A stretch of 64,000 nt of DNA, taken from Clostridium sp. HBUAS56010 (lineage in GTDB: Bacteria; Bacillota; Clostridia; Lachnospirales; Lachnospiraceae). The position numbers were made by a program, and so were the translations under genes. Location of the stretch: positions 62,001 through 126,000 of the forward strand of contig NZ_SULJ01000001.1 in assembly GCF_007115105.1 (NCBI RefSeq), written 5' to 3'. Positions within the stretch are counted from its first letter, which is position 1. Every line of letters begins with the position of its first letter. The notes beneath the pieces were generated by a model. That model worked only from the letters and a program-made list of their open reading frames with translations, made no database searches and was not told the DNA's origin. This document shows, piece after piece, positions 7,534-16,634 of the stretch.

Positions 7534-9392
7534 TGGAAAAGCAAAAGCAAATCGAAAGTTTGAAAAAGCGTTATGCAAGATCAGCCCCTCCCTTAAAGTC
7601 AGGCAGGTCCATGAGACGCAAAGAAATCAAAACTGGAAAACCAAAGAATACCAGAGCCACCATCAGACGCCTTTTTTCGTATTTGAATGAATACAGGTTT
7701 TCCATGGCGATCGCTCTTGTATGTGTGGTTGGAGGAACTCTGGCACAGTTGGCAGGTTCTTATATGCTCAGACCTTTAATCAATCAATACATTGCCCCGT
7801 TGGATGGAAGCAGAGGAAGTACTGCTGGTCTTTTAAGAGGTATTGCAGTAATGGGATTTGTCCTGGCACTTGGTGTGATAGCAAACTATGTGCAGACCAG
7901 AATAATGCTAAGTGTAGCCCAGAATGCGCTTCAAAGAATCAGGGATGACTTATTTAGCAAAATGCAGAAGCTTCCTGTACGATTTTATGATACCAATAAT
8001 AATGGAGATCTGATGAGCCGTTTCAGTAATGATGTGGATTCCATTGGTCAGATGTTAAGCAGTACCTTAATCCAGCTTTTTTCCGGAGCATTGAGCATTG
8101 TGGGAACATTGGGATTGATGATTTATACCAATGTCTGGCTCACCCTTGTGACCGTGATTATGGTTCCTGTTATGATTCTGGCAGGTAAGGCAATTGCATC
8201 AAGAAGTCAGAAATACTTTGCGGCTCAACAAAGTTCTCTGGGAGCAGTCAATGGCTATATTGAAGAAACCATCAGCGGTCAGAAGGTTGTAAAAGTATTC
8301 TGTCATGAGGATATTGCGGAAGAAGAGTTCGGGATTCTGAATGAAGATTTAAAGAGCAACATGGTTCACGCCCAGTTTTTCAGTGGGGTTATTATGCCGG
8401 TAATGGGCAATTTAAGTCAGTTAAACTATATTTTAACCGCATGTGCAGGAGGATTTTTGTGCGTGCTCCGGGGATTTGACGTAGGAGGTCTGACTGTATT
8501 TTTATCTTTCTCCAGACAGTTTAACCGCCCCATTAACGAGATATCCATGCAGATCGGCAATGTGTTTTCTGCTCTTGCAGGTGCAGAACGGGTATTTTCC
8601 ATTATGGACGAGGAACCGGAACAGGCGGATGAAGAAGATGCTGTTGTGCTGGAACCGATGAAGGGATATGTGGAATTAAAAAATGTGACCTTTGGATATA
8701 ATCCAGATAAAATAATTTTAAAAGATATTAGTCTTTACGCAAAACCAGGTCAGAAAATTGCATTTGTAGGATCTACAGGTGCAGGAAAAACCACAATAAC
8801 CAACCTTCTTAACCGTTTCTATGATATTCAGGGTGGAGAAATCATCATCGACGGCTATAACATCCGCCGTTTAAAGAAAGAGAATCTCCGCAGGAATATT
8901 GCAATGGTACTCCAGGATACTCATTTATTTACTGGAACTGTCATGGAGAATATCCGGTACGGAAGGCTTGATGCCACCGATGAAGAAGTGGTGGAAGCGG
9001 CAAAGACCGCATCTGCGTATTCCTTTATCATGCGGCTTCCGGAAGGGTTTGATACGGTTTTAGAAGGAGATGGAGCCAATTTAAGCCAGGGGCAGAGGCA
9101 GTTGTTAAATATCGCCAGAGCCGCAGTTTCAAAGGCGCCCATTCTGATTCTTGACGAGGCAACCAGTTCTGTTGATACCAGAACAGAAAAACATATTGAA
9201 CAGGGTATGGACCGCCTGATGGCAAACCGTACTACTTTTATGATTGCACACCGTTTATCCACCGTGCGCAATGCCAACGCCATTATGGTACTGGAGAATG
9301 GAGAAATCATTGAACGGGGAGATCATGAGGATCTTTTGAAACAAAATGGGCGGTATTATCAGCTTTACACAGGAGTTGCGGAGCTGGATTAA
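7533..9392 (+). CDS. ABC exporter subunit, catalytic half (heterodimer half 2)
   Basis: A 619-residue half-transporter with a basic N-terminal extension (1-45), six membrane helices (about 50-345) and an ATPase domain: Walker A GSTGAGKTT (about 412), signature LSQGQRQ (about 515), Walker B ILILDEATSSVD (about 535) and a normal H-loop IAHRLST (about 570). It keeps the catalytic Glu and His that its partner lacks, so the pair should form one competent and one degenerate ATP site. Start and stop overlap (TAATG) with the preceding gene, and a strong terminator follows. In relatives such pairs under MarR control are multidrug exporters. The substrate is not visible here. Confidence 0.92.
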   Translation: MEKQKQIESLKKRYARSAPPLKSGRSMRRKEIKTGKPKNTRATIRRLFSYLNEYRFSMAIALVCVVGGTLAQLAGSYMLRPLINQYIAPLDGSRGSTAGLLRGIAVMGFVLALGVIANYVQTRIMLSVAQNALQRIRDDLFSKMQKLPVRFYDTNNNGDLMSRFSNDVDSIGQMLSSTLIQLFSGALSIVGTLGLMIYTNVWLTLVTVIMVPVMILAGKAIASRSQKYFAAQQSSLGAVNGYIEETISGQKVVKVFCHEDIAEEEFGILNEDLKSNMVHAQFFSGVIMPVMGNLSQLNYILTACAGGFLCVLRGFDVGGLTVFLSFSRQFNRPINEISMQIGNVFSALAGAERVFSIMDEEPEQADEEDAVVLEPMKGYVELKNVTFGYNPDKIILKDISLYAKPGQKIAFVGSTGAGKTTITNLLNRFYDIQGGEIIIDGYNIRRLKKENLRRNIAMVLQDTHLFTGTVMENIRYGRLDATDEEVVEAAKTASAYSFIMRLPEGFDTVLEGDGANLSQGQRQLLNIARAAVSKAPILILDEATSSVDTRTEKHIEQGMDRLMANRTTFMIAHRLSTVRNANAIMVLENGEIIERGDHEDLLKQNGRYYQLYTGVAELD

Positions 9393-9407
9393 TAATAAAG
9401 AAGAAGC

Positions 9408-9447
9408 CAGGAGCATGGAAGAACCATATCATGCTTCTGCTTTTTTT
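9408..9447 (+). terminator. Terminator of the ABC exporter operon
   Basis: A ten-base stem (CAGGAGCATG with CATGCTTCTG, one mismatch) around a 12-base loop is followed by seven T residues. Confidence 0.8.
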
Positions 9448-9541
9448 AGCAATTCTTTAAACAGGAATACAGACCTCAAAAGAAAATAGATTCTGAAATA
9501 AAAAAATCTGGGATAGTCTTGTATACGGAATAGATTCTGCA

Positions 9542-9570
9542 TTGTCTCAGTTGGCAGATTATGGTATACT
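9542..9570 (+). promoter_or_regulatory. Promoter of the rnf operon
   Basis: TTGTCT (9542-9547) and TATACT (9565-9570) are separated by exactly 17 bases, about 38 bases before the rnfC start codon. Confidence 0.55.
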
Positions 9571-9607
9571 GTAAACCATAAATCGTTTAAGTGAAAGGAG
9601 TAATTAG

Positions 9608-10933
9608 ATGGGTTTGCCTACATTTAAAGGCGGCATACACCCCTATGAGGGGAAAGAATTATCAGAAGATAAGCCGGTAACAGTGCTGGAATCAAAGGGG
9701 GAGATGGTTTTTCCCATGTCCCAGCATATTGGGACCCCCGCAATACCTTTGGTGGCACCGGGAGACAGGGTTTTGACAGGACAGAAGATCGGTGAGATGG
9801 ATGGAATTATTTCTTCTTGTGTGATCAGTTCAGTATCAGGAACTGTAAAAAGTGTGGAACCAAGAGTTATAGCAGGCGGTTCTCCCATAATGTCTGTTGT
9901 CATTGAAAACGACCAGAAGTATGAGACAACGGAGAATTTTGGGACGGAACGTGATCCTGGCACGTTATCAAAGGAAGAGATACGCAATCTCATAAAAGAA
10001 GCGGGAGTTGTAGGATTAGGGGGAGCAGGCTTTCCTACTTATGTAAAATTATCTCCAAAAGATGATGCAGCAATTGATACTGTTATTGTAAATGGCGCTG
10101 AATGCGAACCTTATCTGACCTCTGATTACCGAATGATGATAGAAAACACACAAGAGATTGTGAAGGGACTTCATATTGTGTTGCAGCTTTTTGAAAATGC
10201 CAGAGGAATTATTGGTATTGAGCAGAACAAACCAGAGGCAATCCGGAGATTGCAGGAGCTGGTAGTGGATGAACCAAGAATTACAATTGTTCCTGTAAAA
10301 ACAAAATATCCACAGGGATGGGAAAAGACTTTAATATACAGTGTGACCGGGCGAAAAGTAAAAGCGGATATGATTCCTGCTGAAGCAGGCTGTGTTGTGG
10401 ATAATGTGGGTACCATGGTTTCCATTTATCAGGCTGTTGCAAAAGGTATTCCTCTGATCTGGCGTACCATAACTGTTTCCGGCGATGCTATTTTAAATCC
10501 TGGGAATTATTATGTAAGAACCGGAACGAATTATCAGGAATTAGCAGACGCTGCAGGCGGGTTTAAGGAAAAGCCTCAGAAGCTGATTAGCGGAGGTCCT
10601 ATGATGGGACAGGCGTTATCAGACCTCAATATCCCGGTAACTAAGGTTTCTTCGGCTTTACTTGGATTTGTAGAGGATGAAAAGGCCATTCAGGAGACAA
10701 CCGCCTGTATCCGCTGTGGGAGATGTGTACATGTGTGTCCCGGTAAACTGGTTCCCCAGCAGATGGTTATTGCAGGAAGAAATGGGGATAAGGATCGATT
10801 TTTTAAGCTAAATGGCATGGATTGCTGTGAATGCGGCTGCTGCTCTTATGTATGTCCGGCAAAGATTCCGCTTACAGAGACATTCATTCAAGTCCATCGG
10901 AATGTTTCAATGGCTGGAAAGGAGAAAGTATGA
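9608..10933 (+). CDS. rnfC: Rnf complex subunit RnfC
   Basis: A 441-residue peripheral iron-sulfur/flavin subunit of the Rnf complex, which couples electron transfer between reduced ferredoxin and NAD+ to ion (Na+ or H+) pumping. The N-terminus FKGGIHPYEGKELS is typical. A central NADH/FMN-binding region with GLGGAGFPTY and NGAECEPYL precedes two four-cysteine 4Fe-4S motifs near residues 366 (CIRCGRCVHVCP) and 405 (CCECGCCSYVCP). It is first in the order C-D-G-E-A-B. An AAGGAG ribosome site precedes the ATG, and its TGA overlaps the rnfD ATG. Confidence 0.96.
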   Translation: MGLPTFKGGIHPYEGKELSEDKPVTVLESKGEMVFPMSQHIGTPAIPLVAPGDRVLTGQKIGEMDGIISSCVISSVSGTVKSVEPRVIAGGSPIMSVVIENDQKYETTENFGTERDPGTLSKEEIRNLIKEAGVVGLGGAGFPTYVKLSPKDDAAIDTVIVNGAECEPYLTSDYRMMIENTQEIVKGLHIVLQLFENARGIIGIEQNKPEAIRRLQELVVDEPRITIVPVKTKYPQGWEKTLIYSVTGRKVKADMIPAEAGCVVDNVGTMVSIYQAVAKGIPLIWRTITVSGDAILNPGNYYVRTGTNYQELADAAGGFKEKPQKLISGGPMMGQALSDLNIPVTKVSSALLGFVEDEKAIQETTACIRCGRCVHVCPGKLVPQQMVIAGRNGDKDRFFKLNGMDCCECGCCSYVCPAKIPLTETFIQVHRNVSMAGKEKV

Positions 10934-11850
10934 CAGATACACAAACAATCTCATCCCCCCATATCAGAGACCGCATTACCACGAGGAATATTATGTTTGA
11001 TGTAGCGATCGCCATGATTCCCGCTTCTGTGTATGGAGTGTACCAATTTGGAATAAAAGCCGCTCTCATTCTGCTGGTCAGTATCATTTCCTGCTTGCTC
11101 AGTGAGTATGTGTTTGAGGCTCTTATGGGAAAACCCATAACTATAAGCGATGGAAGTGCAGTGGTAACCGGGATGATTTTAGGGCTTAATATGCCGCCGG
11201 CAATTCCTCTTTGGATTGTATTTTTAGGAGGAGTGTTTGCAATTATTGTGGTTAAACAGCTATATGGCGGAATTGGGCAGAATTTTATGAATCCTGCGCT
11301 GGCGGCCAGATGTTTTCTTCTTATTTCTTTTGCAGGTGAGATGACTTCATTTTCTTATCATGATGCAGTTGTAAGTGCAACTCCCCTTGCTTCTTTAAAA
11401 TCAGGTCAGGCAGTAGATCTTGCAGCCATGTTCATTGGAAAAATTCCAGGGTCAATGGGAGAAGTATCTGTCATTGCCCTTTTAATTGGAGCCGTTTATC
11501 TACTGGTACGAAGAGTGATATCCATACGGATTCCAGGCGTTTATATCATAACCTTTGCCTTCTTTGTCTTTATATTTGGACGACAGGATGTCTGGTACGT
11601 GCTGGCACAGTTATGCGGAGGCGGAATTATCTTCGGAGCATTTTTTATGGCTACGGATTATTCAACCAGCCCTATTACAAAAAAAGGTCAGATTCTCTTT
11701 GCCATTCTTCTTGGAATCCTTACGGGACTGTTCCGGCTGTTTGGTGGCTCGGCAGAAGGTGTTTCCTATGCCATTATTATTGGCAACATACTGGTGCCGT
11801 TAATTGAAGGGATTTCTCTCCCGAAACCATTTGGAAAGGAGAGGGAGTAA
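10930..11850 (+). CDS. rnfD: Rnf complex subunit RnfD
   Basis: A 306-residue integral membrane flavoprotein subunit with about nine to ten membrane helices. The segment VVSATPLASLKSG carries the threonine at which this family attaches FMN covalently through a phosphoester bond. The start is the ATG in the ATGA overlap with rnfC, giving MTDTQTIS. An upstream in-frame extension from 10831 lies inside rnfC and is not expected to be used. It works with RnfG and RnfE in moving electrons across the membrane. Confidence 0.95.
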   Translation: MTDTQTISSPHIRDRITTRNIMFDVAIAMIPASVYGVYQFGIKAALILLVSIISCLLSEYVFEALMGKPITISDGSAVVTGMILGLNMPPAIPLWIVFLGGVFAIIVVKQLYGGIGQNFMNPALAARCFLLISFAGEMTSFSYHDAVVSATPLASLKSGQAVDLAAMFIGKIPGSMGEVSVIALLIGAVYLLVRRVISIRIPGVYIITFAFFVFIFGRQDVWYVLAQLCGGGIIFGAFFMATDYSTSPITKKGQILFAILLGILTGLFRLFGGSAEGVSYAIIIGNILVPLIEGISLPKPFGKERE

Positions 11851-11851
11851 G

Positions 11852-12481
11852 ATGGATAAAAGAAAGATTGTAAAAGATGCCCTGACTTTGTTTGTGATTA
11901 CCGTCATATCTGGTTTGATTCTTGGCGGAGTCCATGAGTTTACGAAAGGAGTCGTCAAGCGGTCTGAGGAGTCCGCTCAATTGGAAGCATACCGGCTGGT
12001 TTTCCCAGAAGCGGCTGATTTTCTGGAAGAAGACACTCTTTTGAAGGCGATAGCAGTCAGCAATGAAGAACTTCCGAAAGCGGATTATGGAAATGCAGGT
12101 GTGGAGCAGGCATTATGTGCAGTTGATGGAGACAATCAGGTATCTGGCTATGTGATCACCGCTTTTTCTAATGACAGTTACAATGGTCTTGTAAAAGTTC
12201 TGGTAGGAATTGATACGGAAAACCGTTTAAAAGGAATTGAAGTTATAGAGATTAATGACACGCCCGGACTTGGACAATTAGCAAGAGAGCCGGAATTTAA
12301 AGACCAGTTTACAGGGAAAAAGGCGAAAAAACTTACCCTAAGTGCACCTGGAGGGGATGAGGAAGAACAGATTCAGGCTATCAGCGGAGCTACAATCACT
12401 TCAAGCGCTGTGACAAATGCGGTGAATGCCGCCTTATATCTGGTATCCAATCATGTACAACCCCAGGAGGTGAAACAATGA
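11852..12481 (+). CDS. rnfG: Rnf complex subunit RnfG
   Basis: A 209-residue protein with one N-terminal membrane helix (about 8-28) and an extracytoplasmic FMN-binding domain. The covalent flavinylation motif SGATITS is near residue 177. The chosen ATG lies one base after the rnfD stop and follows GGAGAGGGAG. The longer frame from 11804 lies in rnfD. Its stop overlaps the rnfE start. Confidence 0.95.
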   Translation: MDKRKIVKDALTLFVITVISGLILGGVHEFTKGVVKRSEESAQLEAYRLVFPEAADFLEEDTLLKAIAVSNEELPKADYGNAGVEQALCAVDGDNQVSGYVITAFSNDSYNGLVKVLVGIDTENRLKGIEVIEINDTPGLGQLAREPEFKDQFTGKKAKKLTLSAPGGDEEEQIQAISGATITSSAVTNAVNAALYLVSNHVQPQEVKQ

Positions 12482-13125
12482 AACATCAGAACATGGAGCG
12501 TTTAAGGAATGGTATTATAAAAGAGAACCCCACATTTGTATTAATGCTTGGAATGTGTCCCACACTTGCGGTGACAACCTCCCTGCTTAATGGATTGGGA
12601 ATGGGAATTTCTACGGCTGTAGTTTTGGTTTGTTCCAATGTTATAATTTCAGCCTTGCGAAGGATCATTTCGGATACCATACGGATTCCCGCATATATTG
12701 TCATTATTACAACCATGGTAACTGCGGTTCAACTGCTGTTGCAGGCTTATTTTCCATTGATTAATGAAGCCCTGGGAATCTATATTCCTCTGATTGCGGT
12801 CAATTGTATTATTCTTGGACGGGCAGAAGCTTTTGCTTCAAAGAATGGTGTTGTGGCATCCGCTTTTGACGGATTGGGAATGGGGATAGGGTTTGCTCTT
12901 GCCTTAACCTGCATCGGTGCAGTCAGAGAACTTCTGGGAGCTGGCTCCATATTGGGGTATACGCTGATTCCCGATGGTTATCACATTTCTATCTTTGTTC
13001 TTGCACCGGGAGCATTTTTTGTTCTGGCTGTTCTGACTGCATTACAGAATAAATTAAAAGCTCCGTCTGCAACCAACGGGGAATCCGGCAGGTGTGACGG
13101 CTGCAGCTCTTGCAAAGAAGTATAG
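12478..13125 (+). CDS. rnfE: Rnf complex subunit RnfE
   Basis: A 215-residue integral membrane subunit with six hydrophobic segments and the family pattern NPTFVLMLGMCPTLAVT near the start, plus the second Cys-containing segment LIAVNCIILGRAEAFA. RnfA and RnfE are homologous and inserted in opposite topology, sharing a membrane iron-sulfur site between them. The C-terminus carries extra cysteines (CDGCSSCKEV, last ten residues), which could bind metal. Whether these matter is unknown. ATGA overlap with rnfG. Confidence 0.95.
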   Translation: MKHQNMERLRNGIIKENPTFVLMLGMCPTLAVTTSLLNGLGMGISTAVVLVCSNVIISALRRIISDTIRIPAYIVIITTMVTAVQLLLQAYFPLINEALGIYIPLIAVNCIILGRAEAFASKNGVVASAFDGLGMGIGFALALTCIGAVRELLGAGSILGYTLIPDGYHISIFVLAPGAFFVLAVLTALQNKLKAPSATNGESGRCDGCSSCKEV

Positions 13126-13138
13126 AAGGGAGGAAGAG

Positions 13139-13714
13139 ATGAAAGAATTGTTCTTAATTGCTGTGGGAGCAGCATTTGTTAATAATGTTATACTCAGCCA
13201 GTTCCTTGGCCTTTGTCCTTTTCTTGGGGTTTCAAAAACAGTAAAGACCTCGGCGGGAATGGGAGGATCAGTAATTTTTGTAATTACCATTTCCTCTTTT
13301 ATCACCAGTTTGATTTATAAAGGAATTCTGGTGACTTTTCATGTGGAATATCTGCAGACACTGGTTTTTATTCTGGTGATTGCTGCCCTGGTCCAGTTTG
13401 TGGAACTGGTTTTAAAGAAGACCATGAAACATCTTTACAAAGCACTGGGAGTTTATCTTCCTTTGATTACCACCAACTGTGCGGTACTGGGAGCGGCACT
13501 GACCAATGTGTCAAAAGAGTATGGTGTGGTGAAAAGTGTTGTAAATGGAATTGGAATCTCCATAGGTTTTACCATTGCCATTGTCATGCTGGCAGGAATA
13601 AGGGAGAAGATCAAATATAACGATATACCGCCTTCCTTTCAGGGATCTCCGATTGTTTTGATCACAGCCGGGCTGATGGCAATGGCATTTTTCGGATTTT
13701 CCGGGCTGATTTAA
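13139..13714 (+). CDS. rnfA: Rnf complex subunit RnfA
   Basis: A 191-residue integral membrane subunit with six membrane helices. It shows NNVILSQFLGLCPFLGVSK near the start and LITTNCAVLGAAL in the middle, the two cysteine-bearing segments shared with RnfE. The start ATG at 13139 follows GGGAGGAAGAG; the earlier in-frame codon at 13094 lies in rnfE. Downstream, rnfB begins 19 bases after the stop. Confidence 0.95.
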   Translation: MKELFLIAVGAAFVNNVILSQFLGLCPFLGVSKTVKTSAGMGGSVIFVITISSFITSLIYKGILVTFHVEYLQTLVFILVIAALVQFVELVLKKTMKHLYKALGVYLPLITTNCAVLGAALTNVSKEYGVVKSVVNGIGISIGFTIAIVMLAGIREKIKYNDIPPSFQGSPIVLITAGLMAMAFFGFSGLI

Positions 13715-13733
13715 AAGAAAGGAAAAATAAGAC

Positions 13734-14021
13734 ATGATAACAGAAATAATATATGCAGCCGCAGTATTAGGCGGAATTGGTCTGTTGACAGGTCTGTTCC
13801 TGGGGATTGCCAGTGAAACGTTAAAACCTGAGACGGATCATCTGGAAGGGCTGGTTTTGGAAGCACTTCCTGGAATTAACTGCGGGCGCTGCGGTTATGC
13901 AGGCTGTAATGCGCTGGCACAGGCCATTGTATCAGGGAATGCCGGTATGAATGGCTGTCCGGTAGGAGGAAAGAAGTCAGCAGAAAAAATCCGTGAGATT
14001 ATGGGAGCAGCAGAATCATAA
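13734..14021 (+). CDS. rnfB: Rnf complex subunit RnfB, unusually short form
   Basis: A 95-residue protein with one N-terminal membrane helix (about 5-26) followed by the RnfB-type four-cysteine motif Cys50-Cys53-Cys58-Cys75 (NCGRCGYAGCN...GCPVGG). It then stops 20 residues after the last cysteine. RnfB proteins I know continue into ferredoxin-type domains carrying two or more further 4Fe-4S clusters (about 190 residues in E. coli RsxB, longer in clostridia). Here no such sequence follows in any frame: the stop is followed within 20 bases by a terminator. Either this is a genuine minimal RnfB or a lost 3' end. Electron entry from ferredoxin would then rest on RnfC or another protein. Confidence 0.85.
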   Translation: MITEIIYAAAVLGGIGLLTGLFLGIASETLKPETDHLEGLVLEALPGINCGRCGYAGCNALAQAIVSGNAGMNGCPVGGKKSAEKIREIMGAAES

Positions 14022-14040
14022 CCGCTCTTCAAGATAAAAT

Positions 14041-14080
14041 AAGGCCCCCCGAAACATATTGATTTCGGAGGACCTTGTTT
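14041..14080. terminator. Bidirectional terminator between rnfB and uxaC
   Basis: A 14-base stem (AAGGCCCCCCGAAA with TTTCGGAGGACCTT, tolerating G-U pairs) has T-rich tails on both sides, so it can end rnf on the plus strand and uxaC on the minus strand. Confidence 0.8.
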
Positions 14081-14083
14081 TTA

Positions 14084-15481
14084 TTAGAAGTTGAAATATT
14101 TTACTGCGTTATTATAAGAAATACCTTCAATGATTTCTTTTAATGCTTTCTGGTCATCTGGATATTCTCCATTCTCTACCCAGCCGCCAATTAATTCACA
14201 AAGAATTCTGCGGAAATATTCATGTCTTGTGTAAGACAAGAAGCTTCTGGAGTCAGTAAGCATTCCGATGAAGTTACCAAGACAGCCTAAGTTTGCCAGA
14301 GAAGTCATCTGCTCTGTCATTCCAACCTTGTGATCGTTAAACCACCATGCAGAACCCTGCTGGATCTTTCCTGGGTAATCACTCTGGAAACAGCCAAGGA
14401 TTGTTCCGATGGAAGCGTTGTCATTAGGATTTAAGGAATAGATAATGGTCTTTGGAATCTCATTCGTCTTGCTTAAATCATTTAAGAAGTCAGCCATCTG
14501 TGCAGAAGGTGCGTAGTTATTGATGCAGTCATAACCAGTATCAGGACCCAGTTTTTCAAACATCATTGCGTTGTTGTCACGCTTACAGCCATAATGTAGC
14601 TGCATAACCCAACCCATGCGGTTGTATTCTTTTGCAACGAATAGCATAAATGCAGTCTTATATTTAAGTTCTTCTTCTTTGGAAATAGCTTTTCCAGAAA
14701 GACCTTTCGCAAAGATTCCTTCCAGTTCTGCTTCGTCAGCAGGAACATACATAACGTATTCCAGTGCGTGGTCAGATACAGAACCGCCAAGGCTTTTGAA
14801 GAATTCCATACGATTTTTTAAAGCAGCTTTTAAAGAAGCAAAATCTTTGATCTCAATTCCGCTGGCAGCAGACAATTTAGCCATGTATGCAGCGAAATCA
14901 GGTTTTTCCACATTCATAGCCTTGTCCGGTCTCCATGCAGGAAGTACCTTTACGTCAAATGAAGAATCAGCAGCAAGTTTCTGATGCCATTCAAGAGAAT
15001 CTGCAGGATCATCTGTGGTACAGATAACAGTAACGTTGGACTGTTTGATAATATTGCGGACGCTCATGGAAGCATCATGAAGTTTTGCGTTGCATAAATT
15101 CCAGACTTCTTCTGCAGTATCTCCGTTTAAATAGCCTGTATAACCAAAATATCTCTGAAGTTCTAAGTGGCTCCAGTGATAAAGTGGATTGCCAATCAGT
15201 TTAGACAGAGTTTCTGCCCACTTCTGGAATTTCTCGCGGTCACTTGCATCACCGGTAATGTATTTTTCATCAACGCCATTGGAACGCATCTGGCGCCATT
15301 TGTAATGGTCACCGCCCAGCCATACCTGAGTAATATTATCAAATTTACGATCCTCATAGATTTCCTGGGGATTGATGTGGCAGTGGTAGTCTACAACTGG
15401 CATTTTTGCCGCATAGGCGTGGTAAAGATTCTTTGCTGCTTCAGTGGATAATAAAAAATCCTGATCCATAAACTGTTTCAT
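14084..15481 (-). CDS. uxaC: Glucuronate (uronate) isomerase
   Basis: A 465-residue amidohydrolase-superfamily enzyme converting D-glucuronate to D-fructuronate and D-galacturonate to D-tagaturonate in the cytosol, the first step of hexuronate breakdown. Supporting features are the N-terminal metal motif PVVDYHCHINPQEI (about 29-42), NITQVWLGGDHYKWRQMR (about 49-66), WSHLELQRYFG, and the C-terminal GMLTDSRSFLSYTRHEYFRRILC. Length is standard. ATG follows GGAGG. A LacI-type regulator gene lies 31 bases upstream on the same strand, which suggests a two-gene unit. The later steps kdgK and kdgA are encoded divergently nearby; uxuA/uxuB-type genes are not in the window. Confidence 0.96.
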   Translation of the reverse strand: MKQFMDQDFLLSTEAAKNLYHAYAAKMPVVDYHCHINPQEIYEDRKFDNITQVWLGGDHYKWRQMRSNGVDEKYITGDASDREKFQKWAETLSKLIGNPLYHWSHLELQRYFGYTGYLNGDTAEEVWNLCNAKLHDASMSVRNIIKQSNVTVICTTDDPADSLEWHQKLAADSSFDVKVLPAWRPDKAMNVEKPDFAAYMAKLSAASGIEIKDFASLKAALKNRMEFFKSLGGSVSDHALEYVMYVPADEAELEGIFAKGLSGKAISKEEELKYKTAFMLFVAKEYNRMGWVMQLHYGCKRDNNAMMFEKLGPDTGYDCINNYAPSAQMADFLNDLSKTNEIPKTIIYSLNPNDNASIGTILGCFQSDYPGKIQQGSAWWFNDHKVGMTEQMTSLANLGCLGNFIGMLTDSRSFLSYTRHEYFRRILCELIGGWVENGEYPDDQKALKEIIEGISYNNAVKYFNF

Positions 15482-15512
15482 GTTAAAGAGTCCTCCTTAT
15501 ATATGAAAATAA

Positions 15513-16514
15513 TTAAAAATTAGTAGTACCTCGTTTGATTAATTCCGGTGTAATCATGGTTTTCGCCGGCACATTCCCGCTGCTCAGCACTTTCATTAAA
15601 GTATTCACCGTGGTGGTACACAGTGCTTCGACTTTGTTGTCCACGGAAGTGATCTCAGGAGTTGTGCACCTTGAAAGAATGGAATTGTTATATCCAATAA
15701 TATTTAATTCCTCTGGTATGTGAATTCCAGCCTGATCTGCATATTTTACCGCACCAACTGCTAAAATATCCTCTGCAGCCAAAACCGCGTCAAAATGAAT
15801 TCCTTCAGAAGAAAGAAGAGTAAGACGCTCCATTGCCGCATCAAGATCCTTACGGCACAGCACCATGAGTTCCTCTCTTATAGGAAAACCGGCATCACTG
15901 ATTGCCTTACGGTAACCGGAAAGCTTACAGAGATTGCTGTAGGAATTTCCTGAGTACATATAAAGAATAGATGTACGGCCGGATTCAATTAATTTTGTCA
16001 CTGCCTGATAAACAGCCGTGTGATCGTCGCAGACCGTGCTGTAAATCTGTTTCCCTTCCAGGCTTCCATTGACCAGCATTAGAGGAATCTCGCTGGCTGC
16101 CTCCAGCAGATAAGCATTGTCCTTTGGTTTCGCTTCTATATAATGGGAACCAGTGAGAATAATTGCATCCACCCGTTTGGAGCAAAGCAGTTCCAGATAC
16201 TTTTTCTTTGTTTCGGGAAGGTAACCGCTGCAGCAAAGAATGGAATCATAACCGTTACTTCTGAGTTCCTTTTCCAGGTAAGAGATGGCTTCTGCCAGCC
16301 AGGGATCAGAAGAGTCGGAACACATGATCCCGATGGTCTTCATGGTATTGAGTCCAAGACTTCTGGCAAATACATTAGGGGTGTATCCTAATTCCTCCAT
16401 GACAGCAAGAACCCGCTTTCTGGTTTGTTCACTGACATTGGGATTCCCGTTGATCACTCTGGAAACGGTAGCAATTGAAACATGGGCATGTTGGGAAACA
16501 TCGTAGATATTCAA
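15513..16514 (-). CDS. LacI-family transcriptional regulator of hexuronate genes
   Basis: A 333-residue regulator with an N-terminal helix-turn-helix and hinge (IYDVSQHAHVSIATVSRVIN, then ELGYTPN) and a periplasmic-binding-like sugar domain (60-330). I chose the TTG at 16514 because GGAGG lies eight bases before it and the product then starts MNIYDVSQ, as LacI proteins do. A longer ATG frame from 16541 would include the ribosome site. It sits directly before uxaC on the same strand, so it likely controls uxaC and itself, through the two cre-like palindromes in its upstream region. The effector is probably a hexuronate or derivative (inference). Confidence 0.9.
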   Translation of the reverse strand: MNIYDVSQHAHVSIATVSRVINGNPNVSEQTRKRVLAVMEELGYTPNVFARSLGLNTMKTIGIMCSDSSDPWLAEAISYLEKELRSNGYDSILCCSGYLPETKKKYLELLCSKRVDAIILTGSHYIEAKPKDNAYLLEAASEIPLMLVNGSLEGKQIYSTVCDDHTAVYQAVTKLIESGRTSILYMYSGNSYSNLCKLSGYRKAISDAGFPIREELMVLCRKDLDAAMERLTLLSSEGIHFDAVLAAEDILAVGAVKYADQAGIHIPEELNIIGYNNSILSRCTTPEITSVDNKVEALCTTTVNTLMKVLSSGNVPAKTMITPELIKRGTTNF

Positions 16515-16532
16515 AAGCAGCACCTCCGTAAT

Positions 16533-16546
16533 TGTAAGCATTTACA
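16533..16546. promoter_or_regulatory. cre-like LacI/CcpA operator, copy 1
   Basis: TGTAAGCATTTACA, an inverted repeat of TGTAA, lies 18 bases upstream of the LacI-type start codon. It matches the LacI/CcpA-type operator consensus except for the central G. It may serve the local LacI regulator, CcpA, or both. Confidence 0.6.
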
Positions 16547-16634
16547 TACCTTACTTATTATAACTAATTATGATGGATAATACAATCCCTGATTTATGCT
16601 TTTCCCGAAATAATGGAATAAAAATATGTTTTTT

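Noticed and set aside
10831-10929. Upstream extension of rnfD
   Set aside because: Lies inside the rnfC cysteine-rich coding region; the ATGA overlap at 10930 has the expected start.
9608-14021. Na+-translocating NADH:quinone reductase (Nqr) instead of Rnf
   Set aside because: The order C-D-G-E-A-B, the RnfC ferredoxin motifs and the RnfB-type four-cysteine cluster fit Rnf; no NqrF-type flavin/2Fe-2S subunit is present.
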